DNA of 64,000 bases from Pseudomonas ovata (GTDB lineage Bacteria > Pseudomonadota > Gammaproteobacteria > Pseudomonadales > Pseudomonadaceae). Positions 30,931 through 40,533 of this stretch are shown in pieces (the first letter of the stretch is position 1; every line of letters begins with the position of its first letter). The translations under genes were made by a program, and so were the position numbers. Where the stretch lies: the NCBI RefSeq assembly GCF_003131185.1, contig NZ_QFFU01000009.1, positions 62,001-126,000 on the forward strand, given 5' to 3'. The notes below the pieces were generated by a model. That model saw nothing but the letters and a program-made list of their open reading frames with translations. It was not told the DNA's origin and did no database searches.

Positions 30931-31068
30931 GGGTGTTTCTCGCTGCTTCAGGCTAATGAAGTCGGTGCGTGTTGCGTATGGGGGGCATCATAGCAAAACA
31001 ACATCGGGCCGCCCCATAGATTTTGCCTTGCCGGTTGATCAAATTCTGTAATTGTTGACGCTTTTCAC

Positions 31069-31087
31069 TTGAGAATGATTCTTGAAC
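31069..31087 (+). promoter_or_regulatory. probable Fur box before the sigma-region-4/DUF4880 gene
   Basis: TTGAGAATGATTCTTGAAC carries the GAGAATGATTCT core typical of Fur sites before iron-starvation sigma genes. TTGACG at 31055-31060 could be the -35. It lies about 100 bp before the start codon. Confidence 0.65.
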
Positions 31088-31171
31088 TCATTAGTCTAGA
31101 GGGCATTGCCGATGCGCCCTACGGCACTCAAGGATACCCTCCCTTTATGGACGACCTGCGAGCGATCCACC

Positions 31172-31708
31172 ATGAGTAGTCAGCTCTCGCCTTTGCTGCC
31201 CCTGCCCGCCCAACCTGCCTGCGACGTGAACGCACACACATTCGAGCTGGCCCGACGCCTGCGCAAACTGTCACGCCGCACCCGGCAAATCTTCCTGCTC
31301 AGCCGCCTTGAACATCAGTCATACGCACAAATCGCCGGTTTTCTGGGCGTCGATGTCGGCAAGGTCGAGCGCGCCATGCTGCGTGTCATGCGCCATACCC
31401 ATCGTCCATTGTCCGACACCGACGCCTTGCTGGCGGCGCACGATCAGGCCGATGCCTGGTATATCCACCTGCAAAGCCCGGCGGCCACCGCCAGCCAGCG
31501 CATCGAGTTTCGCCACTGGCTGGATGCCCATCCCGGTCATCTGGCCGCCTTCCAGGCCAGTGAGCGTCTGTGGCGCCAGCTACAGGCGCCGGCCGCCCTG
31601 CTGGGTGCCTCGGGCTGGCATCAACGCAAGCGTCGGGCCTACCTGGGCTGGTACCTGGCCACCGGCTTTGTCTGCAGCCTGATGATGACCGCCGAGGCTT
31701 TCAGCTGA
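31172..31708 (+). CDS. hybrid protein: sigma-70 region 4-like HTH plus FecR N-terminal (DUF4880) domain
   Basis: 178 residues from the ATG at 31172. Residues 20-72 resemble sigma-70 region 4 (LRKLSRRTRQIFLLSRLEHQSYAQIAGFLGVDVGKVERAM). Residues 86-135 match the DUF4880 domain found at the N-terminus of FecR anti-sigma regulators (AWYIHLQSPAATASQRIEFRHWLDAHPGHLAAF). A hydrophobic stretch near the C-terminus (LGWYLATGFVCSLMM) could be the start of a membrane anchor. Region 2 of a sigma factor and the periplasmic part of FecR are absent. It looks like a fusion remnant of a fecI-fecR pair or a new small regulator, under iron control. Confidence 0.75.
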   Translation: MSSQLSPLLPLPAQPACDVNAHTFELARRLRKLSRRTRQIFLLSRLEHQSYAQIAGFLGVDVGKVERAMLRVMRHTHRPLSDTDALLAAHDQADAWYIHLQSPAATASQRIEFRHWLDAHPGHLAAFQASERLWRQLQAPAALLGASGWHQRKRRAYLGWYLATGFVCSLMMTAEAFS

Positions 31709-31797
31709 CCATAGATGGCCGATTCATGACAGAACACGACGGGCAAGCCCTGTAAAGTAAGTGTCATACCCGATACTTGCGCACACAGGGAGACACC

Positions 31798-32934
31798 GTG
31801 AGTCTGAACATCAGCGCCGACTTCGACAGCGGCAATATTCAAGTCATCGATGCCAGCGACCCTGCCTGCATCGAACTGGCCATCCGCCCCGACACCCGCA
31901 GCGCGCATTTCCAGTGGTTCCACTTCAAGGCCAGCGGACTGGTCCCGGGCGATCACTACACCTTCAGGCTGGGCAATGTCGGCAACTCCAGCTACAAGCA
32001 CGCCTGGAGTGGCTATAACGCCGTGGCTTCGGTCGACCACACCCACTGGTTTCGCGTTGCGTCCGGCTTCGACGGCCAGGCACTGACCTTTACCTTCAAG
32101 GCCGAACAGCCCCAGGCCTGGTTTGCCTACTTCGAACCCTACAGCCGCGAGCGCCATGATGCGCTGGTCGCCCAGGCCGTGGACGCCGCCGGTTGCGAGC
32201 TGCTGGCCAGCGGAGCGAGCGTCGAAGGCCGGGCCATCCCGCTGCTGCGCAAGGGCGATGGGGCACCCGGCAAGCGCAAGCTCTGGATCATCGCCCAGCA
32301 ACATCCGGGCGAGCACATGGCCGAATGGTTCATGGAAGGGGTGATCGAGCATTTGCAGCAGACCGGGGACGAAGCGCTGCAGCACTTGCTGGCGGCGGCC
32401 GACCTGTACCTGGTGCCGAACATGAACCCCGATGGCGCCTGGCATGGTCACCTGCGCACCAACGCCCAGGGCAAGGACCTCAACCGCGCCTGGCAGGACA
32501 GCAACGCGCAGGACACCCCGGAAGTGTTCTTTATCCAGCAGCAGATGGAGCACTACGGCGTCGATCTGTTTCTCGATGTGCACGGCGACGAGGAAATCCC
32601 CTATGTCTTCGCCGCCGCCTGTGAGGGCAACCCTGGCTACACGGCCCAACAGGCCGAACTCGAAGCCCTGTTTCGCAGCACCCTGGAAGACATCACACCC
32701 CATTTCCAGAGTGTCCATGGCTACCCGCGCAGCGCACCCGGCCAGGCCAACATGGCCCTGGCCTGCAACAGCGTGGGCGAACGATACAAATGCCTGGCGC
32801 TGACCCTGGAAATGCCGTTCAAGGATCATGACAGCGCACCAGACCCGGTCACCGGCTGGTCGGGCCAACGCTCCAAGGCACTGGGGCGCGACGTACTGAC
32901 GACCTTGTCGCGCCTGGTGCATGTCGTGCGTTGA
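31798..32934 (+). CDS. M14-family zinc carboxypeptidase (AGBL/cytosolic carboxypeptidase-like)
   Basis: 378 residues from the GTG at 31798, chosen over a TTG at 31777 because GGGAG lies 8 bp before it. Residues 1-125 form the beta-sandwich domain typical of cytosolic carboxypeptidases. The zinc ligands are in QQHPGEHMAEWF (HxxE, about 165-172) and in LFLDVHGDEEIPY (His, about 262). NPDGAWHGHLRTNAQGKDLNR is the substrate-binding segment. No signal peptide is seen, so it is cytoplasmic. Substrate in bacteria is unknown. Confidence 0.9.
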   Translation: MSLNISADFDSGNIQVIDASDPACIELAIRPDTRSAHFQWFHFKASGLVPGDHYTFRLGNVGNSSYKHAWSGYNAVASVDHTHWFRVASGFDGQALTFTFKAEQPQAWFAYFEPYSRERHDALVAQAVDAAGCELLASGASVEGRAIPLLRKGDGAPGKRKLWIIAQQHPGEHMAEWFMEGVIEHLQQTGDEALQHLLAAADLYLVPNMNPDGAWHGHLRTNAQGKDLNRAWQDSNAQDTPEVFFIQQQMEHYGVDLFLDVHGDEEIPYVFAAACEGNPGYTAQQAELEALFRSTLEDITPHFQSVHGYPRSAPGQANMALACNSVGERYKCLALTLEMPFKDHDSAPDPVTGWSGQRSKALGRDVLTTLSRLVHVVR

Positions 32935-33067
32935 GCCTGCAACACTGCACGCGCTGCCGTGGCCGGACAAAGGACTGTCCGGCCTGATCGCCCGCCCTTC
33001 CCGAGGACGGCGCAAAGCATCAATGGGCTATCATGCACGTCCGTCCGATCAATGGCCCTCTGTTCAC

Positions 33068-34351
33068 ATGCACACCCTTGCAGATCTGCGCGCCGGCACG
33101 CTGGCCGGCATCCAACGCCTGGACCTGGGCTGCGGCCTGGAAACCTTTCCGACCGAAATCTTCGACCTGGCCGACTCGCTCAAGGTACTCAACCTGAGCG
33201 GCAACGCCCTGAGCCAGTTGCCTGACGACCTCCATCGCCTGCACCACCTGGAAGTGCTGTTCGTCTCCGACAACCGCTTCACTGAACTGCCCGCCTGCCT
33301 GGGCCGCTGCCAGCAGCTGCGCATGGTCGGCTTCAAGGCCAACCGCATCACTCATGTGCCGGCCCAGGCGCTGCCGCCGCAGTTGCGCTGGCTGATCCTC
33401 ACTGATAACCGGATCGAAACACTGCCTGACGCCCTGGGTGAATGCCTGCAGCTGCAAAAGCTGATGCTGGCCGGCAATCGCCTGACCCGTTTGCCCGCCA
33501 CCCTGGCCAACTGTCACCAGCTGGAACTGTTGCGCATCGCATCCAACCGATTGCCTGAGCTGCCCGACTGGCTGCTGGACCTGCCGGCACTGGCCTGGCT
33601 GGCACACTCGGGCAACCCGTTCAGCCACAGCCCTGACACGCTGCCGATTGCACACATCGACTGGACTCGACTCGACGTGCGCCAACGCCTGGGTGAAGGC
33701 GCCTCAGGAGTGATTCAACAAGGGGTCTGGCACGATGGCGAGGTCGAGCGGCCGGTGGCGATCAAACTCTACAAAGGCGAGCTGACCAGCGATGGCTCGC
33801 CTCTGGATGAAATGCAGGCCTGCATCAAGGCCGGCCTGCACCGGCATCTGATCACGGTGCTGGGCGAGGTTGATCAACATCCTGAAGCACGGCGCGGGCT
33901 GGTGATGGACCTGATTGATCCTGCATTTGCCAACCTGGCCGGACCACCGAGCCTGGACTCCTGCACCCGTGACATCTATCGCGCCGATACGCATCTGACC
34001 CTTGCGGCCCTGCGGGCGCTGGCAGCCGGCATCGCGTCGGTCACCGCCCATCTGCATGCACAGGGCATGACCCATGGTGATCTGTATGGTCATAACATTC
34101 TGTGGCAGGCCAACGGCGAGTGCCTGTTGGGCGATTTTGGCGCGGCGTCCTTTCACCCCTCAAGCCAGGCGGCCGGGGCACTGGAACGGATCGAGACCCG
34201 GGCCTTCGGCATCCTGTTGAGCGAATTGCTGGACCGCTGCCCCGACAGCGCGACGCAGCCTGAACTGTACGCGCTGGCCGGGCAATGCCTGCAGGCTGAC
34301 GTGAAGGCCCGACCTGCCATGCAGGAGGTCTATCGCCAGCTGGCCGGGTGA
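33068..34351 (+). CDS. leucine-rich-repeat protein kinase
   Basis: 427 residues from the ATG at 33068 (another in-frame ATG at 33023 is possible; ribosome site weak). Residues 15-195 hold seven or eight LRR units (LKVLNLSGNALSQLPDDL and similar). Residues 205-425 are a eukaryote-like kinase: glycine loop RLGEGASGVIQQG, Lys in PVAIKLYK, catalytic loop HGDLYGHNILW and a DFG motif (LLGDFGAASF). HGDLxxHN replaces HRDLxxxN, as in some aminoglycoside-kinase-like enzymes. There is no membrane segment. The partner or target is unknown. Confidence 0.87.
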   Translation: MHTLADLRAGTLAGIQRLDLGCGLETFPTEIFDLADSLKVLNLSGNALSQLPDDLHRLHHLEVLFVSDNRFTELPACLGRCQQLRMVGFKANRITHVPAQALPPQLRWLILTDNRIETLPDALGECLQLQKLMLAGNRLTRLPATLANCHQLELLRIASNRLPELPDWLLDLPALAWLAHSGNPFSHSPDTLPIAHIDWTRLDVRQRLGEGASGVIQQGVWHDGEVERPVAIKLYKGELTSDGSPLDEMQACIKAGLHRHLITVLGEVDQHPEARRGLVMDLIDPAFANLAGPPSLDSCTRDIYRADTHLTLAALRALAAGIASVTAHLHAQGMTHGDLYGHNILWQANGECLLGDFGAASFHPSSQAAGALERIETRAFGILLSELLDRCPDSATQPELYALAGQCLQADVKARPAMQEVYRQLAG

Positions 34352-34379
34352 TCACCCGGCACTTGCACACTTATGAATG

Positions 34380-35084
34380 TCAGCCCGCCAGGCCCACATA
34401 CATATTCTGTACGTCGTCATGCTCGTCGATGGCTTCGAGGAAGGCTTCGACTTCAGCCAGTTGCTCTTCGCTGAGGCCTTCGACAGGGTTCTTCGGGCGG
34501 TAGCCCAGTTGCACGGACTGCACGGTGAAACCCTGCTCGGGCAGCGCCTTGCACACGGCGTCGACGTCGGTCGGCTCGGTAAGGAACAACACGGCACCGT
34601 CTTCACCGGGCTCGCAGTCCTGGGCACCGGCTTCGATGGCGGCCTCTTCGGCGTCCAGGTCAGGCTTGTCGGCTACGGCCTCGATCATGCCCTGATACAG
34701 GAAGTCCCAGGACACCGAACCCGAAGCGCCCAATTGCCCCTTGCGAAACAGCACGCGGATTTGCGCCACGGTGCGGTTGACGTTGTCGGTCAGGCACTCG
34801 ACGATCACCGGCACCTGATGCGGGGCGAACCCTTCGTAGGTCACACGCTCGAAACTGATGGTCTCGCCCAGGAGGCCTGCGCCTTTCTTGATCGCCCGTT
34901 CCAGGGTGTCGCGCGGCATCGAGGCTTTCTTGGCCTGCTCTACCACCAGGCGCAGGCGCGAGTTCATTTCAGGATCGGCACCGGCGCGGGCAGCGACCAT
35001 GATCTCCTTGGACAGCTTGCCAAAGATCTTGCCCTTGGCGTTGGCGGCCGCTTCTCTATGTTTGACTTTCCACTGTGCGCCCAT
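34380..35084 (-). CDS. YebC/PmpR-family regulator or translation factor
   Basis: 234 residues from the ATG at 35084. It has the family start [19 protein letters not shown], then [19 protein letters not shown] and the [22 protein letters not shown] segment. YebC proteins were described as DNA-binding regulators and are now known to help ribosomes through polyproline and similar stalls. The [11 protein letters not shown] variant (rather than MAGHSKWANIKHRK) marks it as the second paralogue of pseudomonads, not the one beside ruvC. Convergent with the LRR-kinase gene. Confidence 0.88.
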   Translation of the reverse strand: MGAQWKVKHREAAANAKGKIFGKLSKEIMVAARAGADPEMNSRLRLVVEQAKKASMPRDTLERAIKKGAGLLGETISFERVTYEGFAPHQVPVIVECLTDNVNRTVAQIRVLFRKGQLGASGSVSWDFLYQGMIEAVADKPDLDAEEAAIEAGAQDCEPGEDGAVLFLTEPTDVDAVCKALPEQGFTVQSVQLGYRPKNPVEGLSEEQLAEVEAFLEAIDEHDDVQNMYVGLAG

Positions 35085-35353
35085 GTCTGCTCTCTTGATT
35101 CGCTGGCGCCTTGCCGTGTGCAGGCAAGGCGTTGAAAAGGAAGGGTCCGGAACGCTCCGGACACAGGGCATGCATTCTATACGCCCGCAGCGCAGTTGAA
35201 ACCCCTGTCCAGTCAGGCGCTTGCATGTCGGACAATTACATTGTGAGCGCGCAAAGCTGTAGTCCTTTTCTGAAAAACCGGGCAGACCTGCTTTTGCGTC
35301 GTGGCATTCCGTACCCTTCGCAGCCATGAACCTCATGGAGAGAGAGTCCGCGA

Positions 35354-37300
35354 ATGCCCAACGATCAACCCGGGTCGATAACCCTGGCAATTGCCGACTG
35401 CCCATCAGCCCTGCAGGTGGTCGGCTTTACAGGCCGCGAAGCCCTCAATGAAACCTGGCGCTTCGACATCGACCTGATCAGCCGCGATCCGCACCTTGAT
35501 GTCGGCGCCCTGCTGCAACGCCGCGCCTGCCTCAAACCCTGTCCCGGGCACCCCGGTGTGCAGGGTGAAATCGGCAGTGCCAGCCAGGTGTATGCCGGCA
35601 CTTGCCTGAGCCATTACCGGCTCAGCCTGTGGCCACGCCTGCAACGCCTGGCACAGCCGCGTCGACAGCACGCCTTCCGGAACCTGAGTGTTCCGCAACT
35701 GATCGAGCACCTGTTGCGCGAGCGCGGCCTGGGTGATGCCGATTACCGTTTCGAGCCCTTGTATGGCGTTTACCCGCCTCGCCCGCTGTGCATGCAGCAC
35801 CAGGAAAGTGATCTGCACTTGCTGCAACGCTTGTGTGAGGAAGAAGGCATTCACTTTCGCTTCGACGGCCAGCAACTGGTATTTGCCGATGATTGCGCCA
35901 GTTTCCCCGAGCGCAGTGGCGCACTGTATTTCATGGACAGCGGCCAGGACCTGAAGGTGGAGCAGATCAGCCACCTTGCCGAATCACTGAGGCTGCAACC
36001 GGCGCAGCCATACCTGCCGGCCCCGCCTTCGTCGACGTGGCTGCCGGTCAGTACGGATGCCGAAGCACCGTCTGCCAGGCAAGCCGATAACCAGCCTTAC
36101 CCGAAGACTTCAGGCCTGCCGGCACAGGATCCCCTCAGTGCCTGGCAACGTCAGCGCAGCGCTCGTCAACTCCAGTGCCTGCGCACCGAGCGTCGACAGA
36201 TCAGCGGTTGCAGCCAGTTGCCAACGCTGGTGTGTGGCCAGGTCATACAGGTGCTCGGGCATCCAGAATTGCGCCTCAATGACCACTGGTTGCTGACCTG
36301 GATTCGTCATGCAGGCAAACAACCCGAGGTATTTGAAGGCCACGACCCGCATGACGTCGCCGCCATCAGCCGGCTGCTGTCCAGTGCGCCGCTGCCGGAT
36401 GCGCCCGTGCATGACCGGTTCGACAGCGGCTATCGCAACCGTTTCGGTGTGACCTTGTGGACCGAACCGTTCAGGCCGGCGCTGCGCCATCCCAAGCCGA
36501 CCGTGCACGGGTTGCAAGCGGCCACCTTGCTGGGCAGCGAGGTCGATCCGCAGGGTTGCCTGCCGATTCGCATGGATTGGCAAGCGGAACCCGTTGAACC
36601 GGGGCACGCGATCAGGGCTTTGCTGGTCAATCCCGACCTGCCGGCTTATGCCTTGCGCAGCGGGTGCCGGGTGCAGATCGGCTATCTGGATAATGATCCC
36701 GACCGGCCGTTGATCTGCGCCGTGCTGCCACCGGCACCCGAGGAGCCTGCCACCCGCTGGTGGGTCGATGATCAGGTGCTGGAGCCACTACCGCAGGCCC
36801 TGACGCTGCAGGACGGGCAGACCGTGCGGGTGCAAAGCAATGATCCTGTCACCCTGCAGGGTCTGGGAACGGTGCAGGTCGGGCAGCAGGACATTGCTGT
36901 CACGAGCCGCAACGGCCTGCAGCTAGGGCATCCGGCAGCGCCTGCCGTGGATGCTGTGCCTGGGCCTTTGCCTGACTTGCACCTCCCCCCCGAAGGCAAG
37001 CCGCCCGCCCACTGCCTGTGGTACATCGTGCGCATGGCCAGGCCCGGGCTTGAGCATCTGTCGCGGCTCGACCCGGAGCATTTTCTGTTCGAAGGTCGCA
37101 CAGACGAAAAAGGTTATCTGGGCCTGACCCCCGAGCAGCGGCATCAACTGGCCATTGAATACGCCAGAACCCCTGACCACCTGTGCCTGATTCATCCAGG
37201 CCGCTGCATCACGCTCAATGATTTTTTTCGCCAGCACAGCAATGAACAGCAGCACCGCGCCTGGCTTGCCACCGGCGAGGCCTTTAGCGATGTCCCCTAG
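35354..37300 (+). CDS. orphan type VI secretion VgrG-like spike protein
   Basis: 648 residues with GGAG before the ATG. Residues 1-330 are the gp27-like VgrG core ([40 protein letters not shown]). Residues about 345-470 match the gp5 OB-fold part ([47 protein letters not shown]). The long beta-helix and DUF2345 region are missing; instead there is a short beta part and a 90-residue tail (from about 555, [14 protein letters not shown]) that I do not recognise. No other T6SS gene, adaptor, effector or immunity gene is near. The TAG stop is formed at the border of the MITE-like element. Confidence 0.85.
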   Translation: MPNDQPGSITLAIADCPSALQVVGFTGREALNETWRFDIDLISRDPHLDVGALLQRRACLKPCPGHPGVQGEIGSASQVYAGTCLSHYRLSLWPRLQRLAQPRRQHAFRNLSVPQLIEHLLRERGLGDADYRFEPLYGVYPPRPLCMQHQESDLHLLQRLCEEEGIHFRFDGQQLVFADDCASFPERSGALYFMDSGQDLKVEQISHLAESLRLQPAQPYLPAPPSSTWLPVSTDAEAPSARQADNQPYPKTSGLPAQDPLSAWQRQRSARQLQCLRTERRQISGCSQLPTLVCGQVIQVLGHPELRLNDHWLLTWIRHAGKQPEVFEGHDPHDVAAISRLLSSAPLPDAPVHDRFDSGYRNRFGVTLWTEPFRPALRHPKPTVHGLQAATLLGSEVDPQGCLPIRMDWQAEPVEPGHAIRALLVNPDLPAYALRSGCRVQIGYLDNDPDRPLICAVLPPAPEEPATRWWVDDQVLEPLPQALTLQDGQTVRVQSNDPVTLQGLGTVQVGQQDIAVTSRNGLQLGHPAAPAVDAVPGPLPDLHLPPEGKPPAHCLWYIVRMARPGLEHLSRLDPEHFLFEGRTDEKGYLGLTPEQRHQLAIEYARTPDHLCLIHPGRCITLNDFFRQHSNEQQHRAWLATGEAFSDVP

Positions 37301-37441
37301 GCTCTGTACGTAAAGTGCCTGCGCTCGGCCATGCGGCGTTAAAAATCGACTCGCAATGCTCATTGACACGTGTCAACTGCGCTTGCTCGCCGCTTTTTGC
37401 CTTGCCTGACCTTCGTTCACCGACTTTTCGTACAGAGCCTA
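37298..37441. repeat. MITE-like element with 18-bp terminal inverted repeats and TA target duplication
   Basis: About 140 non-coding bases bounded by TA on both sides. The left end is GGCTCTGTACGTAAAGT (37300-37316); the right end, read inward, is GGCTCTGTACGAAAAGT, one mismatch in 17. TA at 37298-37299 and 37440-37441 looks like a 2-bp target duplication of the IS630/Tc1 kind. The left TA supplies the vgrG stop TAG and the right TA the stop of the enoyl-CoA hydratase, so it sits precisely between two convergent genes. Confidence 0.75.
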
Positions 37442-38212
37442 ACGTCCCTTGAAACTTGGCGGCCGCTTGTCGATAAATGCCGCCATGCCTTCTTTCTGAT
37501 CATGGCTGGCGAATACGGCATGAAAGATCCGGCGCTCGAAGCGGATGCCTTCGGCCAGGCTGACTTCGAAGGCACGGTTGACGCTTTCCTTGACCATCAT
37601 CGCCACCGGCAGGGATTTTTCGGCAATCGTCGCTGCCGCTTTCATGGCCTCATCAAGCAACTGCTCCGGCGCCAGCACGCGGGCCACCAACCCGGCCCGC
37701 TCGGCTTCATGGGCATCCATCAGACGCCCCGTCAGGCACAGGTCCATAGCCTTGGCCTTGCCGATCGCACGGGTCAGCCGCTGGGTGCCGCCCATGCCGG
37801 GCAACACGCCAAGGTTGATTTCCGGCTGGCCGAAACGGGCGTTGTCTGCCGCCAGAATGAAATCGCACATCAGCGCCAGCTCGCAACCGCCGCCCAGGGC
37901 AAAGCCGGCCACGGCCGCAATCATCGGCTTGCGCCTGGCGGCGACCTTGTCGCTTTCGATAAACAGGTCGTCGAGGTAGATCTGCGGGTAGCTGAGTTCA
38001 GCCATTTCCTTGATATCGGCACCGGCGGCAAAGGCCTTGTCGGAGCCGGTCAGCACGATACAGCCGATCGTCGGGTCGGCCTCGAAACCGTTGAGCGCGT
38101 CGTTGAGTTCATCGATCAGGCGGGCATTCAAGGCGTTCAGCGCCTTGGGACGGTGCAGTGTGATCAGCGCAACCTTTTCTCTGACCTCTGTCAGGATTTC
38201 ACTGTAAACCAT
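37439..38212 (-). CDS. enoyl-CoA hydratase
   Basis: 257 residues, crotonase length. It hydrates trans-2-enoyl-CoA in beta-oxidation. The oxyanion-hole segments are [12 protein letters not shown] and [19 protein letters not shown]. The catalytic Glu pair lies in the second segment and in [20 protein letters not shown]. The ATG at 38212 is 73 bp after the thiolase stop on the same strand, so the two likely form one operon. Its stop codon TAG is at the edge of the MITE-like element; the normal C-terminus PPSFKGR is intact. Confidence 0.93.
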   Translation of the reverse strand: MVYSEILTEVREKVALITLHRPKALNALNARLIDELNDALNGFEADPTIGCIVLTGSDKAFAAGADIKEMAELSYPQIYLDDLFIESDKVAARRKPMIAAVAGFALGGGCELALMCDFILAADNARFGQPEINLGVLPGMGGTQRLTRAIGKAKAMDLCLTGRLMDAHEAERAGLVARVLAPEQLLDEAMKAAATIAEKSLPVAMMVKESVNRAFEVSLAEGIRFERRIFHAVFASHDQKEGMAAFIDKRPPSFKGR

Positions 38213-38285
38213 TGATTTTTATCCTTATAAGTCAAAACAACCAACCTGAACATGATCTTGAGAGCCGATTGAGGCCTTCAAGAAA

Positions 38286-39485
38286 TCAATCAATCAGCTC
38301 AACAGCCATGGCCGTCGCCTCCCCTCCGCCAATGCAGATGGCCGCCACGCCGCGCTTGAGTTGTCGACGCCTCAGGGCCGACAACAAGGTCACCAGGATC
38401 CGCGCCCCTGAAGCGCCCACCGGATGCCCCAGGGCACAGGCGCCACCATGGACATTGACCTTGTCATGCGACAAGCCCAATTGGCTCATGGCCACCAGCG
38501 TCACGACGGCAAAGGCTTCATTGATCTCGAACAGGTCGACATCGGCTGCCTGCCAGCCGGTCTTGTCCCAGAGCGCACGGATGGCACCGATGGGCGCCGT
38601 GGTAAACAGCCCGGGGCGATTGGCGTAGGCGGCGTGTCCATGAATCACCGCCAGCGGCTTGAGTCCCCGCTGCTCGGCCTGCGAGCGGCGCATCAGCAGC
38701 AAGGCCGCGGCACCATCGGAAATCGAGCTGGCATTGGCGGCGGTCACCGTGCCGCCTTCGCGAAAGGCCGGCTTGAGCACGGGAATCCTGTCCGGGCGCG
38801 CCTTGGGCGGCTGTTCGTCATGCACGATGGTCTTTTGCTGCTTGCCAACGGTGACCTCCACCGGAACGATCTCAGCGTCGAAATAGCCTTGGGCAATGGC
38901 CTCCTGTGCGCGGCTCAACGAAGCCAGGGCAAAGGCGTCCTGGTCCTCGCGACTGAAACCGCCGGCCTGGGCACATTCTTCGGCATAGGTGCCCATCAAC
39001 CGGCCGGGTTCGAAGGCATCTTCCAGGCCGTCATAGAACATATGGTCCAGTACCCGGCCGTGGCCCATGCGATAGCCTTCACGCGCCCGGTCCAGCAGGT
39101 AGGGCGCGTTGGACATGCTCTCCATGCCACCGGCCACCACCACCCGGGCACTGCCGGCCAGCAGCAGGTCATGGGCCTGGATCACGGTCTGCATGCCTGA
39201 CCCGCACATCTTGTTGACGGTGGTGCAGCGGGTGCCGACATCCAGCCCCGCCCCCAGCGCCGCTTGGCGCGCCGGGGCCTGGCCCAGGCCTGCCGGCAAC
39301 ACACAACCGAACAGCACTTCTTCGACCGCCAGCGGGTCGATACCGGCGCGCTCGACCGTCGCGCGAATGGCCGCACTGCCCAGTCGAGTGGCGCTCAAGC
39401 TTTGCAAGTCCCCCTGGAAACCGCCCATGGGCGTGCGCGCCGCACTGACGATAACGACAGGGTCGTGAAGGGTTTCGCTGGACAT
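38286..39485 (-). CDS. acetyl-CoA C-acyltransferase (thiolase)
   Basis: 399 residues from the ATG at 39485 (GGGAG upstream; a 9-codon extension is not needed). It is a degradative/biosynthetic thiolase joining or cleaving acetyl-CoA. The nucleophile Cys94 is in NKMCGSGMQTV, the conserved His in GGACALGHPVGASGARI, and the second Cys in AAICIGGGEATAMA. With the downstream enoyl-CoA hydratase it could serve fatty-acid or amino-acid (isoleucine-like) breakdown. It lacks the other genes of a full cluster. Confidence 0.94.
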   Translation of the reverse strand: MSSETLHDPVVIVSAARTPMGGFQGDLQSLSATRLGSAAIRATVERAGIDPLAVEEVLFGCVLPAGLGQAPARQAALGAGLDVGTRCTTVNKMCGSGMQTVIQAHDLLLAGSARVVVAGGMESMSNAPYLLDRAREGYRMGHGRVLDHMFYDGLEDAFEPGRLMGTYAEECAQAGGFSREDQDAFALASLSRAQEAIAQGYFDAEIVPVEVTVGKQQKTIVHDEQPPKARPDRIPVLKPAFREGGTVTAANASSISDGAAALLLMRRSQAEQRGLKPLAVIHGHAAYANRPGLFTTAPIGAIRALWDKTGWQAADVDLFEINEAFAVVTLVAMSQLGLSHDKVNVHGGACALGHPVGASGARILVTLLSALRRRQLKRGVAAICIGGGEATAMAVELID

Positions 39486-39653
39486 GACGACTTCTCCCAA
39501 AAGGTGCCTCAAAGCAAGGCCGGCCTTTGCCCTCAGGCCATGATGATCGCCCTGAGCTTAGCCCACATGGCGCCATCTGGCGGCCTGTGGCCGATGCGAC
39601 GAATGTCTGCGCCTGATCAGTGTCTATGGGGTGTACCGAATCCGGAGCCCGCC

Positions 39654-40130
39654 ATGTTGCGCCCTGCCGCACGCCTGCTGTTGATCATCCTGCCCCTGCT
39701 GCTGGGTGCCTGTGCCCTGCTGCCGGACCGCGACCCGCTGTTGATCGATGTCGTGGGCATCGAGCCTTTGCCGGGCCAGGAACTGGAAGTGCGCATGGCG
39801 GTGAAGCTGCGGGTGCAGAACCCCAACGATACGCCCCTCGACTATGACGGCGTGGCCTTGCGCGTGGACGTCAATGATCGACTGCTGGCCTCCGGGGTCA
39901 GCAATATGAGCGGGCGTATTGAAAGGTTCGATGAAGTGCTGCTGGTGGTGCCGGTGAGCATCTCGGCGTTTTCAGCCCTGCGCCAGGCCTTGGGGCTGGC
40001 GCAGGGCCAGGCACTCGATGGCCTGCCCTACACCGTGCGTGGCAAACTGTCTGGTGGCGTGTTCGGCACCCGGCGCTTCGAGGACAGCGGCACGTTTGAT
40101 CTGCGCGATGCCGCTGGCAACCGCTGGTAA
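39654..40130 (+). CDS. LEA type 2 / WHy-domain lipoprotein
   Basis: 158 residues from the ATG at 39654 (GGAG upstream). A signal peptide with lipobox LLGAC (Cys at residue 18) makes it a lipoprotein. Residues 35-130 form a WHy domain (VRMAVKLRVQNPNDTPLDYDGVAL), the fold of plant late-embryogenesis group 2 proteins linked to water stress. It is divergent from the thiolase gene. Function in pseudomonads is unproven. Confidence 0.87.
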   Translation: MLRPAARLLLIILPLLLGACALLPDRDPLLIDVVGIEPLPGQELEVRMAVKLRVQNPNDTPLDYDGVALRVDVNDRLLASGVSNMSGRIERFDEVLLVVPVSISAFSALRQALGLAQGQALDGLPYTVRGKLSGGVFGTRRFEDSGTFDLRDAAGNRW

Positions 40131-40139
40131 CGCACCGCT

Positions 40140-40394
40140 TCAGCGAGCGGCGGCGACCAGGCGGTTCAATTCACTGCGTACCATGTTGGCAAATTCCGGC
40201 GGACTGAGGTTGTCCAGCTCGGCGCGAGCCCATTCGGACCATTTTCCCTTGCGTTTGGAGCGTTCGCCGATCAGGCGCGCCGCTTCGCTCTTGGCCTTGC
40301 CCAGATTGCTCTGCCACAGTTCGAACAGTCGGGACTTTTCGTCTTCCAGTTCGGCACGTTCGGCCAGGGGACGGTTGGCGAGATTGAAACTCAT
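40140..40394 (-). CDS. small conserved hypothetical protein (84 aa)
   Basis: 84 residues from the ATG at 40394, with GAGG before it. Basic and mostly helical: MSFNLANRPLAERAELEDEK at the start, then ERSKRKGKWSEWARAEL. No membrane segment or signal peptide. A longer frame upstream overlaps the divergent DUF883 gene and is not credible. Function unknown; it is of a type I recall as conserved in pseudomonads next to the DUF883 gene. Confidence 0.75.
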   Translation of the reverse strand: MSFNLANRPLAERAELEDEKSRLFELWQSNLGKAKSEAARLIGERSKRKGKWSEWARAELDNLSPPEFANMVRSELNRLVAAAR

Positions 40395-40533
40395 GACGGT
40401 GACCTCTTGTAAAACCGGCAGCAATCTTACACCCATGGCCGGCGGTGACGCTCGACAGCGACGCAAAAGCTTGCAACTTTTCCGACGGCAGCACACTCCA
40501 TTGCTCATTGCCATCAACTGAAAGGAAAGCATC

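Noticed and set aside
30812..31051. 79-codon frame starting within the PrrF region
   Set aside because: It overlaps the sRNA and its terminator; no initiation signal.
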